Assembly: GCF_900240305.1 (NCBI RefSeq)
Contig: NZ_LT964854.1
Coordinates: 1,922,001 to 1,986,000, forward strand
From: Ottowia massiliensis
GTDB taxonomy: Bacteria > Pseudomonadota > Gammaproteobacteria > Burkholderiales > Burkholderiaceae_C
Length of the DNA stretch: 64,000 bases
Direction: 5' to 3'
Shown here in pieces: positions 48,043 to 57,284 of the stretch. Below the pieces are notes generated by a model. That model searched no databases and had not been told where the DNA came from. It saw only the letters and a program-made list of their open reading frames with translations. Within the stretch, counting starts at the first letter, position 1. Each line of letters opens with the position of its first letter. Position numbers and translations under genes: made by a program.

Positions 48043-48350
48043 TCACATGAGCAGGCAGCGCCACAGCACGCGCGGCGCGTCGCGGCGGCGCAGCACGGGG
48101 CGCGTGGCCAGGGCGCGCGGGCCGAGGGCGCGGGTCTGCGCCAGCACGCTCAGGGCGGCTTGCACCACGGCGCGCAATTCCCAGCCCGCGCGGCCCGGCA
48201 CGCTGGGCGGCCCAGTAAGCGGCCTGTTGGGCGGCTTGTTGTGCGGCTTGTTGTGCGGCTTGTTGTGCGGCGGCTTGCTGCGCGGCGCTCCATTGGTTCC
48301 AGTCGCCCTGCTGGGCGTTGTTCTGGAAGGTTTGCTGGGTGTTGTCGCGG
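48043..48350 (-). pseudogene. 3' part of a host gene cut by an IS, with Gln-Ala repeats
   Basis: Read on the minus strand away from the IS: QQTFQNNAQQGDWNQWSAAQ and then four QQAA units encoded by a 12-bp tandem repeat (about 48228-48280). A different frame then gives a plausible C-terminus (ELRAVVQAALSVLAQTRALG to VLWRCLLM, stop at 48043). A frameshift within or just after the repeat would join the parts. The 5' part is not found beyond the IS. Product unknown. Confidence 0.45.
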
Positions 48351-48353
48351 TTA

Positions 48354-49428
48354 GGGCCTGTTGAGAATCCCCTCTTATGCTGCAATCCCGCCATGGAAAG
48401 AAGAGTATTGAGCGACAAGCAGTGGGCACTGATGGCCCCGCACTGCCTGGGCAAGCCTGGCGATGCAGGGCCAAGAGGCACGGACAACCGTTTGTTTGTA
48501 GAGGCCGTGCTGTGGATCGTGCGCACAGGCAGCCCCTGGCGCGATTTGCCTGAAGAATTCGGCAAATGCAACACCGTTTTCAAACGCTTTCGTGACTGGG
48601 TCAAGGCCGATATCTGGCAAAAACTCTTTGATGCCGTCAGCGGCCAGCCGGATATGCAATACGCCATGGTCGATGCCACNGATTTGCCTGAAGAATTCGG
48701 CAAATGCAACACCGTTTTCAAACGCTTTCGTGACTGGGTCAAGGCCGATATCTGGCAAAAACTCTTTGATGCCGTCAGCGGCCAGCCGGATATGCAATAC
48801 GCCATGGTCGATGCCACGATCGTGAAAGTGCACCGTCACGGCCAGGGCGCAGGACTCAAAGCCAGGCCATAGGGCACTCGCGTGGGGGCGTGAGCACCAA
48901 GATACTGGCCCTGTGCGATGCGCTGGGCAATCTGCTCAAGTTCGCTCTGATGCCATGCCAGCGGCATGACAGCAAAGGAGTCGAAGAGATGATCCGGAAC
49001 CAAAAGTTTGAGGCGCTGCTGGCAGACAAAGCGTTTGATGTTCAATGGCTGATAGAGCGATTGCAAGCACAAGGCGTGCCAATCGTGATCTCGCAAAGAT
49101 CCAATCGACGTCGGCCTTTGGCCATTGATGAGCACATGTACCGCTGGCGTCACCTCATAGAAAACTTCTTTGGCAAGCTCAAGGAGTTCAAGCGCATAGC
49201 CATGCGCAGTGACAAGACCGATGCCAGCTTCAAGGCAGCGATCTATCTGGCTTCGGCTGTGATTCAATCTCGGTAATTCTCAACAGGCCCTNTCATAGAA
49301 AACTTCTTTGGCAAGCTCAAGGAGTTCAAGCGCATAGCCATGCGCAGTGACAAGACCGATGCCAGCTTCAAGGCAGCGATCTATCTGGCTTCGGCTGTGA
49401 TTCAATCTCGGTAATTCTCAACAGGCCC
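48354..49428 (+). mobile_element. IS5-family insertion sequence (second type)
   Basis: Ends GGGCCTGTTGAGAAT and, reversed, GGGCCTGTTGAGAAT, flanked by TA. Two 137-bp exact duplications around N bases (48543-48679 with 48681-48817; 49155-49291 with 49293-49429) inflate it. Without them it is about 800 bp. A deleted relative lies at 36156. Confidence 0.92.
48393..49276 (+). CDS. IS5-family transposase (orfA/orfB, interrupted by assembly duplication)
   Basis: orfA starts at ATG 48393 (MERRVLSDKQWALMAPHCLG) and carries the first catalytic Asp in YAMVDATIVKVHRHGQG. orfB from about 48890 (MSTKILALCDALGNLLKFAL) has the second Asp (LLADKAFDVQW) and HLIENFFGKLKEFKRIAMR with the Glu. The frame change between them is the usual programmed frameshift of this group. 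The N at 48680 with its repeat lies in orfA; removing one copy restores a normal gene. Confidence 0.82.
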
Positions 49429-49465
49429 TAGGACTTGTAGCTATCACTTAATGAGCGAAGCTCAG
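49429..49465 (+). repeat. repeat family B, second half only
   Basis: TAGGACTTGTAGCTATCACT then TAATGAGCGAAG matches the latter half of family B, starting at the TA target of the 48354 IS. Confidence 0.6.
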
Positions 49466-49591
49466 TCCCCGCCTTCCTTTATCGCCTCTTGGCTTGTGCC
49501 TTGCCTCTTCATTGCCGCTACCCTGCATCCGGCTGGAGGTCTCCGCGCGCCATTGTCAGAGCCTTTTCCGGTCCTTTTCATACGACTATTA

Positions 49592-49608
49592 ATACGAATG
49601 ATTCGTAT
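49592..49608. promoter_or_regulatory. palindrome upstream of the TonB receptor, possible Fur site
   Basis: ATACGAAT-G-ATTCGTAT is a perfect 8-1-8 inverted repeat, 112 bases before the receptor start. Its centre AATNATT is like a Fur box, but the outer bases differ from the consensus. Regulation by iron is plausible for this kind of gene, not shown. Confidence 0.45.
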
Positions 49609-49719
49609 CCAGAATGTAGAATTGCCATTTTTTGTTTCAAGCTCCGGCCGGCCATGCCGCTGCCCGCCTTGCAGGGTACACGCCAGCCGCTTTTCTGTTT
49701 TTTTGTACTGGCAACTGAA

Positions 49720-51639
49720 ATGGCAACGAACGTTTCTTCTTCTCTTTTTGCCCGCCGTCTGCTGGCGCTGGGTGTTCAGGGCGCATGCCTGGTGATGGCG
49801 CAGCAGGCGAGCGCCATATCGGCGGGCGAGCAGGCGCAAAGGGCAGCGCAGAAGGCCGCTCAAAAGACAGCGCCGAAAACAGCCGGAGCGGCGGCGGATG
49901 CCCCGCGTGAAGCGCCCTCGCTGCCTGCCGTGCAGGTGAGCGCTTCTGCCGAGCTGGAGCCTGGCGCGGCGGCGCGCGTTCAGGGCCGCGCGCTGGAGCA
50001 GGCGGGCAGCATGGCCGATGTGATGCGCTATCAGCCGCTGGTGGAGGCGCCTTCGCTGGTTTCGGGCACGGCGCGCAGCGGCATGGACAACACGCGCTAC
50101 AACCGGGGCGGCTCTTCGGGCTACAACGTGCGCGGTGTGGAGGGCAACCGCGTGGCCATCGATCTTGACGGCGTGGAGCTGCCCGATGCCGTGGACCGCA
50201 TTGCCTGGTCAGGCCGGGCCGCCAGCACCGGCACTTTCAGCATGGGGCGCGATTTCATTGACCCGGAGGTGTATGGCGGCGTGGATATTCAGCTGGGCAC
50301 GACGGGCAGCCGCCGATCGGCGGGCGGCATTGGCGGGGCCGTGAGTTTTCGCCCCAAATCGGCGCGCGACTATCTGCGCGAGGGCAAAAACAGCTATCTG
50401 GGCCTGAAAGCGGGCTACGCCAGCGCCAATCGCATGTGGACCGAGGCCGTGACGGCCGCCGGGCGCAGCGGCGCTTTTGACGGCTTGCTCAGCTACGTGC
50501 GCCGCGATGGGCGCGAGGCCAAAAACAGCAGCCCTTTAGGCATGCGCAGCGAGCCGGAAGACATCACTTCCAACGCCCTGCTTTTGAAGGGCGACTGGCG
50601 CGCCAGCGCCGGGCATACGCTCAGCCTCACTGCCGATTTGCTGCGCCGCCGGCACCGCTCGCAATACGAGTCTTCCTGGCTGGCCAGCAACTTGCGCGGC
50701 ACCGAAAGCAGCTTTTCCTGGCAGAACGCCAAAACCGCGCGCGACACCTTGCAATTGACCCACTTGTGGACGCCTGCCGGCGGCTGGTTTGACCAGCTTG
50801 AAACCCGCGTTTACGGCCAATACACCCTGATGGATGACACCACCGACACCCTCACCAACACCAGCCGCACTGCCTTTACCGAAAGGGCGCGCAACCGCAA
50901 CCGCAGCTTTGGGCTGGCCAGCACGCTGGAAAAAAGCTGGGGCAGCCACCGCTTGCGCGCGGGCGTGAGCGCCTCGCGCAACGCCAACGAACACCCGCTG
51001 GAGAGCACCGAGTCCTATCACAACTCCCCCACCGATTTGCAGCGCCCATTTCCTGACAACACCACCACCCGCCTGGGCGTGTTTGCCGAAGACGCCATCA
51101 CCTTGCGTGCTGGCAGTCAGCGCCTGGTGCTCACCCCCGGCCTGCGCATCGAGCGCGTGCAAAGCCGTTTGCGCAATCTGGCCAACATGGTCAGCCCCTC
51201 CATGACCCTGGCGCAGCTGCAAAGGCTCTACGGCTCATCAAGCGCCGCCACCACCCTCATCAGCCCCAGCCTGAGCCTGAGCTGGTATTTGCAGCCGCAG
51301 TTTGCCGCCTACGTGCAATGGCGGCGCAGCGGCCGCGCGCCCACCAGCAGCGAACGCTACGGCCTGTGGCGCAGCGGCATCTACCGCTGCAACTGCATCG
51401 TCGTGGGCGACGCTGGCCTCGAGGCCGAAACCAGCAACACTTTCGATATCGGCGTCAAAGGCAGCCCCGCGCCCGGCGTGCGCCTGAACGGCTCGGTGTT
51501 CTACACGCAATACAAGAACTTCATCGGCGTGACCCGCTACCCGCGTGACCGCTACCCCGGCATGTTTGCCAACGCCCCCGCGCACCTGGTCACCATCTTC
51601 AAGGCTGGCAACCGCGACAACCGCCGTATCGCGTCCTGA
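49720..51639 (+). pseudogene. TonB-dependent hemoglobin/transferrin-type receptor, N-terminal part
   Basis: 639 codons of an outer-membrane receptor starting at ATG 49720 with a signal peptide (LLALGVQGACLVMAQQASA). The plug domain has VQVSASAELEPG, NRGGSSGYNVRGVEGNRVAI and GGIGGAVSFRPKSARDY. Barrel strands follow, including the receptor-family box GRAPTSSERYGLW and DAGLEAETSNTFDIGVKG. The frame runs through HLVTIFKAGNRDN and at about 51622 enters foreign DNA, ending at a stop after RRIAS. The missing last 180 residues lie at 52709-53248. Without the insertion the two parts would join as GNRDN-ARIYGLELG. The receptor must be non-functional unless the last strands are dispensable. Confidence 0.93.
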
Positions 51640-51943
51640 AAAAAAATTCATCGTGGCGACCGATTTAGGCATCCTGCACGAAATGCAAAAGCAGGCGCCC
51701 GACAAAGAATTTATCGCCGCCCCGACGGCGGGCAACGGCGGAAGCTGCAAAAGCTGCGCGTTCTGCCCGTGGATGGCGATGAATTCGCTGGGCGGCATCA
51801 AATACGCCCTGACAAGCGGACACAACGAAATCCTGTTGGACAGAAAGCTGGGCGAAGCCGCCAAACTGCCTTTGCAGCGTATGCTCGACTTCGCGGCAGG
51901 ACTCAAACGCGGGGATGTGTTCAACGGCATGGGACCCGCCTGA
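51622..51943 (+). pseudogene. nadA: quinolinate synthase NadA, C-terminal fragment (Neisseria-like)
   Basis: The last 105 or so codons of NadA, the iron-sulfur enzyme of NAD synthesis. KKFIVATDLGILHEMQKQAP, the cluster ligands in GGSCKSCAFCPWMAMN, and the end RGDVFNGMGPA are clear. The first codons (RRIAS) are in the receptor frame; one extra T near 51636 separates them from KKFIVATD. The sequence is Neisseria-like and lacks the N-terminal two thirds of the gene. Confidence 0.92.
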
Positions 51944-52093
51944 TTTGCCGTTCGTAATGGGTGCAGCCTGAAAATACCGCCCGCCTGCTTTCCCAAGACG
52001 GGGTTTGCGCACAAAAAATCTTTAAAAACAAGACTGTTTTTTATTTTATTGCATTGATATAATTATACTTTCTTTCATTTATCAGGTAAAAAC

Positions 52094-52429
52094 ATGCAAA
52101 TGCACTGGCTCTTTCTGACTGTAGCAATTTTAAGCGAAGTCTGCGGTTCTTCCATGCTCAAACTGAGTGGCGGGTTTAGCAAACTGTGGCCTTCTATTGG
52201 CGTGGTAGTCAGCTTTTCGGTGTGTTTTTGGGCCTTGTCTATGACACTGAAAACCATGCCGCTGGCTACAGCATACGCCATTTGGGCAGGCGTGGGACTG
52301 GTTTTAACGGCTTTAGTCAGCGTGGTGTTTTTCGGTGAGAAAGCTGATTTCATTGGGATTGTCAGCATCGGTTTGATTTTGCTGGGCGTGGTGCTGCTCA
52401 ATACCATGTCGCATATGTCGGGGCATTGA
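52094..52429 (+). CDS. small multidrug resistance (SMR) family transporter
   Basis: A complete 111-residue protein with four membrane helices. The essential membrane Glu is E15 (VAILSEVCGSSMLK), and YAIWAGVGLVLTAL and GIVSIGLILLGVVLLN are typical of EmrE-like pumps that export cationic drugs. It is the only intact gene in the Neisseria-like insert. It sits between nadA' and nadB', which I recall as the order in Neisseria. An AT-rich region with TATAAT-like bases precedes it. Confidence 0.93.
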   Translation: MQMHWLFLTVAILSEVCGSSMLKLSGGFSKLWPSIGVVVSFSVCFWALSMTLKTMPLATAYAIWAGVGLVLTALVSVVFFGEKADFIGIVSIGLILLGVVLLNTMSHMSGH

Positions 52430-52446
52430 TTAATCCACTATACCGT

Positions 52447-52458
52447 TTCAGACGACCT
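52447..52458 (-). other. DNA uptake sequence, N. mucosa dialect
   Basis: TTCAGACGACCT is an exact reverse AG-mucDUS, the same dialect as in cas4. It lies between the SMR gene and nadB', where it could also help end transcription. Confidence 0.85.
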
Positions 52459-52477
52459 CTCAAACAAGGACAACACC

Positions 52478-53248
52478 ATGCAAACCGATTGCGACGTATT
52501 GATTGCCGGAAACGGGCTGGCAGCACTGACGCTCGCCCTATCGCTGCCTGAATCGTTCCGCATCGTCATTTTGTGCAAAAACCGGCTGGACGACACCGCC
52601 AGCCGTCATGCGCAAGGCGGGATTGCGGCGGCGTGGTCGGGAGAGGACGACATCGAAAAACACGTTGCCGATACTTTGGAAGCGGGCGCGGGTTTGTGCG
52701 ACGAAGCGGCCCGCATCTACGGCCTGGAGCTGGGCACGCGGCTGGAGCACGGCACGTGGACGCCCGCCCTCAAGGGCCTCTACAGCAGCCTGGCCTTCGG
52801 CTACAGCAAGGGCGAATCACGCTCCAGCTACGAAGGCGACAAATACGTGCCGCTGGACACCGTGCAGCCCGCCAAACTCATCGCCGGCATCGGCTACGAC
52901 GCCCCCGGCAAAACCTGGGGCGTGAACCTGCTGGGCACCTTCGCGCGCGGCAAACAGGCCCAAAGCACCAACCGCAACAGCTACCGCAACACCGGCAGCG
53001 GCTTGACCGAATCCAGCGTGGAATTCATCCGCGTGCCCGGCTTTGGCCGCCTGGACCTGTGGGCCTACTGGCAAATCACCCCCGCCCTACGGCTGGATGC
53101 GGGCGTGCAAAACCTGGCCAACAAAAGCCACTGGCTCTACAGCAACGCCCGCAGCTACGACGCCAGCTCCGCCGCCGACTGGCGGCGCTTCCAGCTGGCC
53201 GCCCAGCCCGGCCGCAGCTTCAATATTTCGCTGATCGCCACGTTCTGA
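52478..53248 (+). pseudogene. chimera: NadB N-terminus fused in frame to the TonB receptor C-terminus
   Basis: The first 77 codons are L-aspartate oxidase NadB: the FAD-binding DVLIAGNGLAALTLALSL, then SRHAQGGIAAAW and LEAGAGLCDEAA. At about 52708 the frame passes without a stop into the receptor end (RIYGLELGTRLEHGTWTPAL, GFGRLDLWAYWQITPALRLD, and the terminal RSFNISLIATF with its C-terminal Phe). The fusion is open but has no sensible function: half a flavin domain and eight or so barrel strands with no signal peptide. Confidence 0.92.
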
Positions 53249-53579
53249 AAACCGGCCGTAAGGCGGGCCGCGCGCCAGCCGCGCAGCCTCCATGCCTTGC
53301 AAACCGCCCGTTTATTCCGCCGCCGTTTTGATAGCAGTAAATCCAGTCGAACCGTGCGAGAAAGGCGTTTTCCGCGCCTGAAATTCGCTTTCGCAAACAG
53401 AGTGAAATGTGCGGCTTGCGGGGCGCATTCATTTCACCGGCCGCATGATCTAAACCGCCAGCCGTGCGTGTTTGCAGGTTGCAGCCCGGGGGCTTTTCAT
53501 GTTTGTTTAAAAAACCGTTCAGCGTCTGGCCGTGCTGGCAAAATCATTTGCCCGTATCTGAACCCCAAGGTCTGCCCGA
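53249..53579. other. intergenic region, nothing recognised
   Basis: About 330 bases after the receptor gene. A weak trace of a family A arm (GTCTGGCCGTG near 53525) is seen. No gene or terminator is convincing. Confidence 0.45.
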
Positions 53580-53937
53580 ATGATCAAAAAGAAATGCCCC
53601 TTTTGTTCTTTCAACATTGAATTTCCGTTGCGCGTATGGCTTTTCCGGTCTTTAGATTATGAACCCGGATGGCCTTTGACCCCTCATTCGCGAGTGCCCC
53701 GCCGCATTCTTTGCCCGTACTGCAGAAAAAGATCCTATTTCTCATCAGAATACATATGGATTTTGATGCTTTCTATAACATATATCATGGTTCATGATAG
53801 TCTATGCCAGCGCCGGAATACTATATCATGATGCAATCGGAATGTTATGTGTATTTGCATCATGCCCGGCGCTATACCTTGTATTTAAGATTATCCATCT
53901 ATACTGCGTCAAACTCATTCCGAACGATAAACCCTGA
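53580..53937 (+). pseudogene. small zinc-ribbon membrane protein, frameshifted
   Basis: The frame from ATG 53580 begins MIKKKCPFCSFNIEFPLRVW and has a second pair in RRILCPYCRKRSYFSS, so two CxxC knuckles form a zinc ribbon. A membrane segment follows (WILMLSITYIM). Near 53795 the frame is lost, but the next frame continues with a second hydrophobic stretch (VYASAGILYHDAIGMLCVFA, then ALYLVFKIIHLYC) to a stop at 53937. Together they would make a protein of about 118 residues. It is more AT-rich than its surroundings. It is a pseudogene or contains a sequencing error. Confidence 0.55.
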
Positions 53938-54102
53938 CAGCCCGCATCAAAATAATCCCGCATGAGGAATCTTGTCATCAGGATAACGCCTCGGATTTTG
54001 AGGGATGAATTCGCATGCGTATCTTGCCGGAATACGGAATGTGGATTTTCGGTCAAGCGCGAAAAAAGAACGGAGAGAAAAAGGGTTGGCCTGAAACTGG
54101 AG

Positions 54103-54272
54103 GGCTGTTCATGATCTGGCCGCGAGGGGCGAAAGCCTGGGAATCGAGATGGGCTGCAAAACACAAACCACAGACGGGCCTTGTGGCCCGTCAGGGGTTT
54201 GCAACACCGCAGAGCGTCCGGGGCCGCGCCCAAATCCACACTTTCTGCACTCGCAGACGGATTGCAAGCAGG
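54103..54272 (+). repeat. repeat family A copy, longest seen
   Basis: GCTGTTCATGATCTGGCCGC at the left, the inner hairpin ACGGGCC-TTGT-GGCCCGT, the core TTTGCAACACCGCAGAGCG, and CTCGCAGACGGATTGCAAGC at the right. A family B copy follows within 30 bases. Confidence 0.75.
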
Positions 54273-54301
54273 TTCCAAAGCGTCACCCTCGCCCTTGTAT
54301 G

Positions 54302-54390
54302 TCAAAAAAAGGAGCGAATTCGAGGGGGTTAAAGCGCCATTCGGCGCAGTTTCTACTAAGACGATTTGCTATTGATGTAGGAGCGAAATA
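54302..54390 (+). repeat. repeat family B copy
   Basis: TCAAAAAAAGGAGCGAATTC, TTTCTACTAAGACG and GTAGGAGCGAAA in family order. Confidence 0.75.
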
Positions 54391-54406
54391 ACTGTGGTGC
54401 GTTCGC

Positions 54407-55198
54407 TCATTCGCCTGCCTCGCGGCCAGCGGCGCTGGCGTGCAGGCAGATGGCGGCGGCGGCGGCCACGTTCAGCGATTCTTCGCCGCCGGGCTGGGTG
54501 ATGCGGATGTGGGCGCTGGCCTGGCGGGCGAGCGCGGCGCTGACGCCCTGGCCTTCGTGGCCCATGAGCCAGGCGCAGGGCCAGGGCAGGGCGGTGCGGT
54601 GCAGCCACTGGCCCTGGTGCGAGCTGGTGGCCAGCAGGGGCACGGCCAGCTGTTCGATGTCTTCGGGCTGCAGGCCCTCGAACAGGTGCAGTGCGAAGTG
54701 CGCGCCCATGCCCGCGCGCACTACTTTCGGCCCCCAGAGGGCGGCGGTGCCTTGCAGGGCCAGCACTTGGGTGAAGCCGAAGGCGGCGGCGCTGCGGAGC
54801 ATGGAGCCGGTGTTGCCTGCGTCTTGCACGCGGTCGAGCACGAGGGTGGGCGCGCCGGGCGCGAAGCGGGCGGGTTGCGCGGGCAGGGGCAGTTCGATGA
54901 CGATGCCCATGCGGGCGGGCGATGGCAGCGCGCTCAGGGCGGCAAAGAGGGGGTCGGCCAGCACGATGTTCTGGCGCGCCAGGCCAGCCCATTCGTGCGC
55001 GCTTTGCTGCCAGCTGCTTTCGGCGAACACGGCCAGCGCCGGGCGCACCTGGCGCGCGCGGGCGGCGCGGGCCAGGTGGTCGCCTTCGAGCCAGGCGCGG
55101 CCTTGCTTGCGGCTGGCGGCGCTGTCTTGCGCCAGGCGGCGCAGGTCTTTGAAAAGAGGGTTGGCGGGCGAGTGGATGTGCTGCGCGGGGGCGGGCAT
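54407..55198 (-). CDS. TrmH/SpoU-family RNA 2'-O-methyltransferase
   Basis: A 263-residue knotted (SPOUT) methyltransferase. An N-terminal substrate domain (HIHSPANPLFKDLRRLAQD, KQGRAWLEGDHL) precedes the catalytic knot: LVLDRVQDAGNTGSMLRSAA (motif 1, with the Asn-Arg pair), LMGHEGQGVSAAL (motif 2) and ITQPGGEESLNVAAAAAICL (motif 3). The target nucleotide, in rRNA or tRNA, cannot be told from sequence. Confidence 0.92.
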   Translation of the reverse strand: MPAPAQHIHSPANPLFKDLRRLAQDSAASRKQGRAWLEGDHLARAARARQVRPALAVFAESSWQQSAHEWAGLARQNIVLADPLFAALSALPSPARMGIVIELPLPAQPARFAPGAPTLVLDRVQDAGNTGSMLRSAAAFGFTQVLALQGTAALWGPKVVRAGMGAHFALHLFEGLQPEDIEQLAVPLLATSSHQGQWLHRTALPWPCAWLMGHEGQGVSAALARQASAHIRITQPGGEESLNVAAAAAICLHASAAGREAGE

Positions 55199-55390
55199 GG
55201 GCGGGCGGCGGGGCGGCGCGAGAAGGTGGAAAGGGCGGATTGTCTTGCGCTGGCGCGGTTTTTCCGGCGCGCGCGGCGTTTGTCACGCCTGCGGGCGGCA
55301 ATGAAGCAGCAATGAAGCAGCGATGAAGCAGCAATGGGGGCGGTCATACTGCGCCGTCTTTGCCATCATTCACAGGAAAGGAACGACACC

Positions 55391-55846
55391 ATGACGCCAC
55401 AGGAAAATCTCGCCCGCCTGGGCATTGCCTTGCCCGCCGTCAGCGCGCCAGCCGCCGCTTACCTGCCTTTTGTGCGCACGGGGAATCTGGTTTATTTGTC
55501 TGGCCATATCGCCCGCCGCAACGGCGCGGTGTGGACGGGCCAGCTTGGCGCAGGCATCAGCACGCAAGAGGGCCAGGCCGCCGCGCGCGGCATTGGCATT
55601 GATCTGCTGGGCACGCTGCATGCGGCCGCTGGCGGGCTGGAGAAGGTGCGCCGCATTGTCAAGCTCGTCAGCTTCGTCAGCTCGGCCCCGGGCTTTGTGG
55701 AGCAGCACTTGGTCACCAACGGGGCCAGCGAGCTGATGATGGAAGTGTTTGGCGAGCGTGGCGCGCATGCCCGCAGCGCCGTTGGCGTGGCCCGGCTGCC
55801 GCTGGACGCCTGCGTGGAAATCGAGCTGATCGCCGAGGTGCAATGA
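55391..55846 (+). CDS. RidA family protein
   Basis: 151 residues of the YjgF/YER057c/UK114 group. Canonical RidA hydrolyses reactive enamine/imine intermediates from PLP enzymes. VYLSGHIARRNG, VRRIVKLVSFVSSAPGF and ARSAVGVARLPLDACVEIEL are family motifs, with the substrate-binding Arg in HARSAVGVARL. It is the longer 150-residue subfamily, whose substrates are less clear. It lies 51 bases before the EamA transporter on the same strand. Confidence 0.9.
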   Translation: MTPQENLARLGIALPAVSAPAAAYLPFVRTGNLVYLSGHIARRNGAVWTGQLGAGISTQEGQAAARGIGIDLLGTLHAAAGGLEKVRRIVKLVSFVSSAPGFVEQHLVTNGASELMMEVFGERGAHARSAVGVARLPLDACVEIELIAEVQ

Positions 55847-55897
55847 GCCGCCGGAGCCAAGCCCGGCCGCCCGCCGCTTGCCCGCCCTGTTGCCGCC

Positions 55898-56833
55898 ATG
55901 TCTGAAAACACGCCTGCTTCTTCCTCTGCCTCTGCCGCTTCAGCGGCGGCGCCTGCCAGCCTGGGCCTGGGCATGGCGCTGGCCGTGCTGGGCGCGCTTG
56001 CCTTCAGCGGCAAGGCCATCGTGGTCAAGCTCGCCTACCGGCACGGGGCGGATGCGGTCACGCTGCTGATGTACCGCATGCTGCTGGCGCTGCCCTTTTT
56101 TGCTGTCATGGCTTGGTGGGCCGGGCGCGGGCGGCCCGCGCTCAAGGGGCGCGACTGGCTGGGCGTGCTGGGGCTGGGGGGGTCGGGCTACTACCTGTCG
56201 AGCCTGCTGGACTTTCTGGGGCTGCAATACATCAGCGCCAGTCTGGAGCGGCTCATTCTGTATCTCACGCCCACGCTGGTGATGGCGCTGGCCTGGGCGC
56301 TGCGCGGCCAGCGGCCCACGCGCCGGCACTGGCTGGCGGTGGCGGTGAGCTACAGCGGCGCTTTGCTGGTGTTCGGGCGCGAGATGCAGCTGCCCCACAC
56401 GGCGGGCACGGCGCTGGGCGCGGCGCTGGTGCTGGCGGGCACGGCCAGCTACGCCACCTATCTGTTTTTCAGCGGCGAATTCGTGCGCCGCCTGGGCGCC
56501 ATGCGCCTGGTGGGGCTGGCCACGGTGGTGGCCTGCCTGTGCTGCATCGGCCACTTTCTGATCACGCGCCCGCTGGCTGCGGCCGCCGTGCCCGCGCCGG
56601 TGCTGTGGCTCTCGGTTTTGAACGCCACGCTGTGCACTGCCGTGCCCGTTCTGCTGCAAATGATGGCGGTGGAGCGCCTGGGCGCCAGCCTGGCGGCGCA
56701 AATCGGCCTGATCGGCCCGCTGGCCACCATTGGCATGGGCGTGCTCATTCTGGACGAGCCTTTCACCCCCTGGCTGGCAGCGGGCACGGCGCTGGTGCTG
56801 GCGGGCATCGGCCTGTTCAGCCGGGCGCGGTGA
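55898..56833 (+). CDS. EamA/DMT-family transporter
   Basis: A 311-residue membrane protein with about ten helices arranged as two EamA repeats (residues about 25-160 and 175-305). The first repeat has GALAFSGKAIVVKLAYRHGA, the second GTASYATYLFFSGEFVRRLG and GPLATIGMGVLILDEPFTPW. Relatives export amino acids or metabolites; the substrate is unknown. Confidence 0.9.
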   Translation: MSENTPASSSASAASAAAPASLGLGMALAVLGALAFSGKAIVVKLAYRHGADAVTLLMYRMLLALPFFAVMAWWAGRGRPALKGRDWLGVLGLGGSGYYLSSLLDFLGLQYISASLERLILYLTPTLVMALAWALRGQRPTRRHWLAVAVSYSGALLVFGREMQLPHTAGTALGAALVLAGTASYATYLFFSGEFVRRLGAMRLVGLATVVACLCCIGHFLITRPLAAAAVPAPVLWLSVLNATLCTAVPVLLQMMAVERLGASLAAQIGLIGPLATIGMGVLILDEPFTPWLAAGTALVLAGIGLFSRAR

Positions 56834-56897
56834 GCGGTCAGGGCCGGCAGCCCGAGAGGGCGGCCAGGGAAGGCAGGCGGCTTTTGCTTCGCAAGAA

Positions 56898-56984
56898 TTT
56901 CGCTCCTCAAACCATAGCGTTAGGTCCTAATGGAATGAGCGCAAGAGCCATTTTCAAGCCCCGAAATCAGCTCCTGTTTTTGAT
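56898..56984 (-). repeat. repeat family B copy
   Basis: On the minus strand: ATCAAAAACAGGAGCTGATT, GAAAATGGCTCTTGCGC, TAGGACCTAACGCTATGG. Confidence 0.75.
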
Positions 56985-57111
56985 GCGGCCAGGCATTTTT
57001 CATGGACTGCCCCAAGAGGCGAAAAGACATGAAGGCAAGGCCGGGGGCAGGGCGCAACGCGGGCCAGCCGGTTTCTCCGAATCCACCCTCCCATGAGGGC
57101 CTGCTCACGCC

Positions 57112-57283
57112 CTGTCTCTCATACACATCCGACGCTGCCGCCCTGCCTACGCGTCCAGTCCTCCTCATGCCACCTCCCGCTCCCGATCGACTCTGTGTTC
57201 GGATCTGTCTGACGCGCAACGATCGTGTTCCGTGCTGTGTGCCCTATCTCCTCCGCCGATAGTCCTCCCTGACGTCACCTGTC
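57112..57283. other. probable sequencing-adapter artefact
   Basis: CTGTCTCTCATACACATCCG then ACGCTGCCG differs by only two bases from the start of the Nextera transposase adapter (reverse complement of the read-1 mosaic end and linker). What follows up to the N at 57284 has no coding sense or host-like pattern. This stretch is most likely not genomic. Confidence 0.85.
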
Positions 57284-57284
57284 N

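Noticed and set aside
48543..49429. Biological tandem duplications in the IS
   Set aside because: The length is exactly 137 bp at every N in the window, including outside the IS, so an assembly cause is far more likely.
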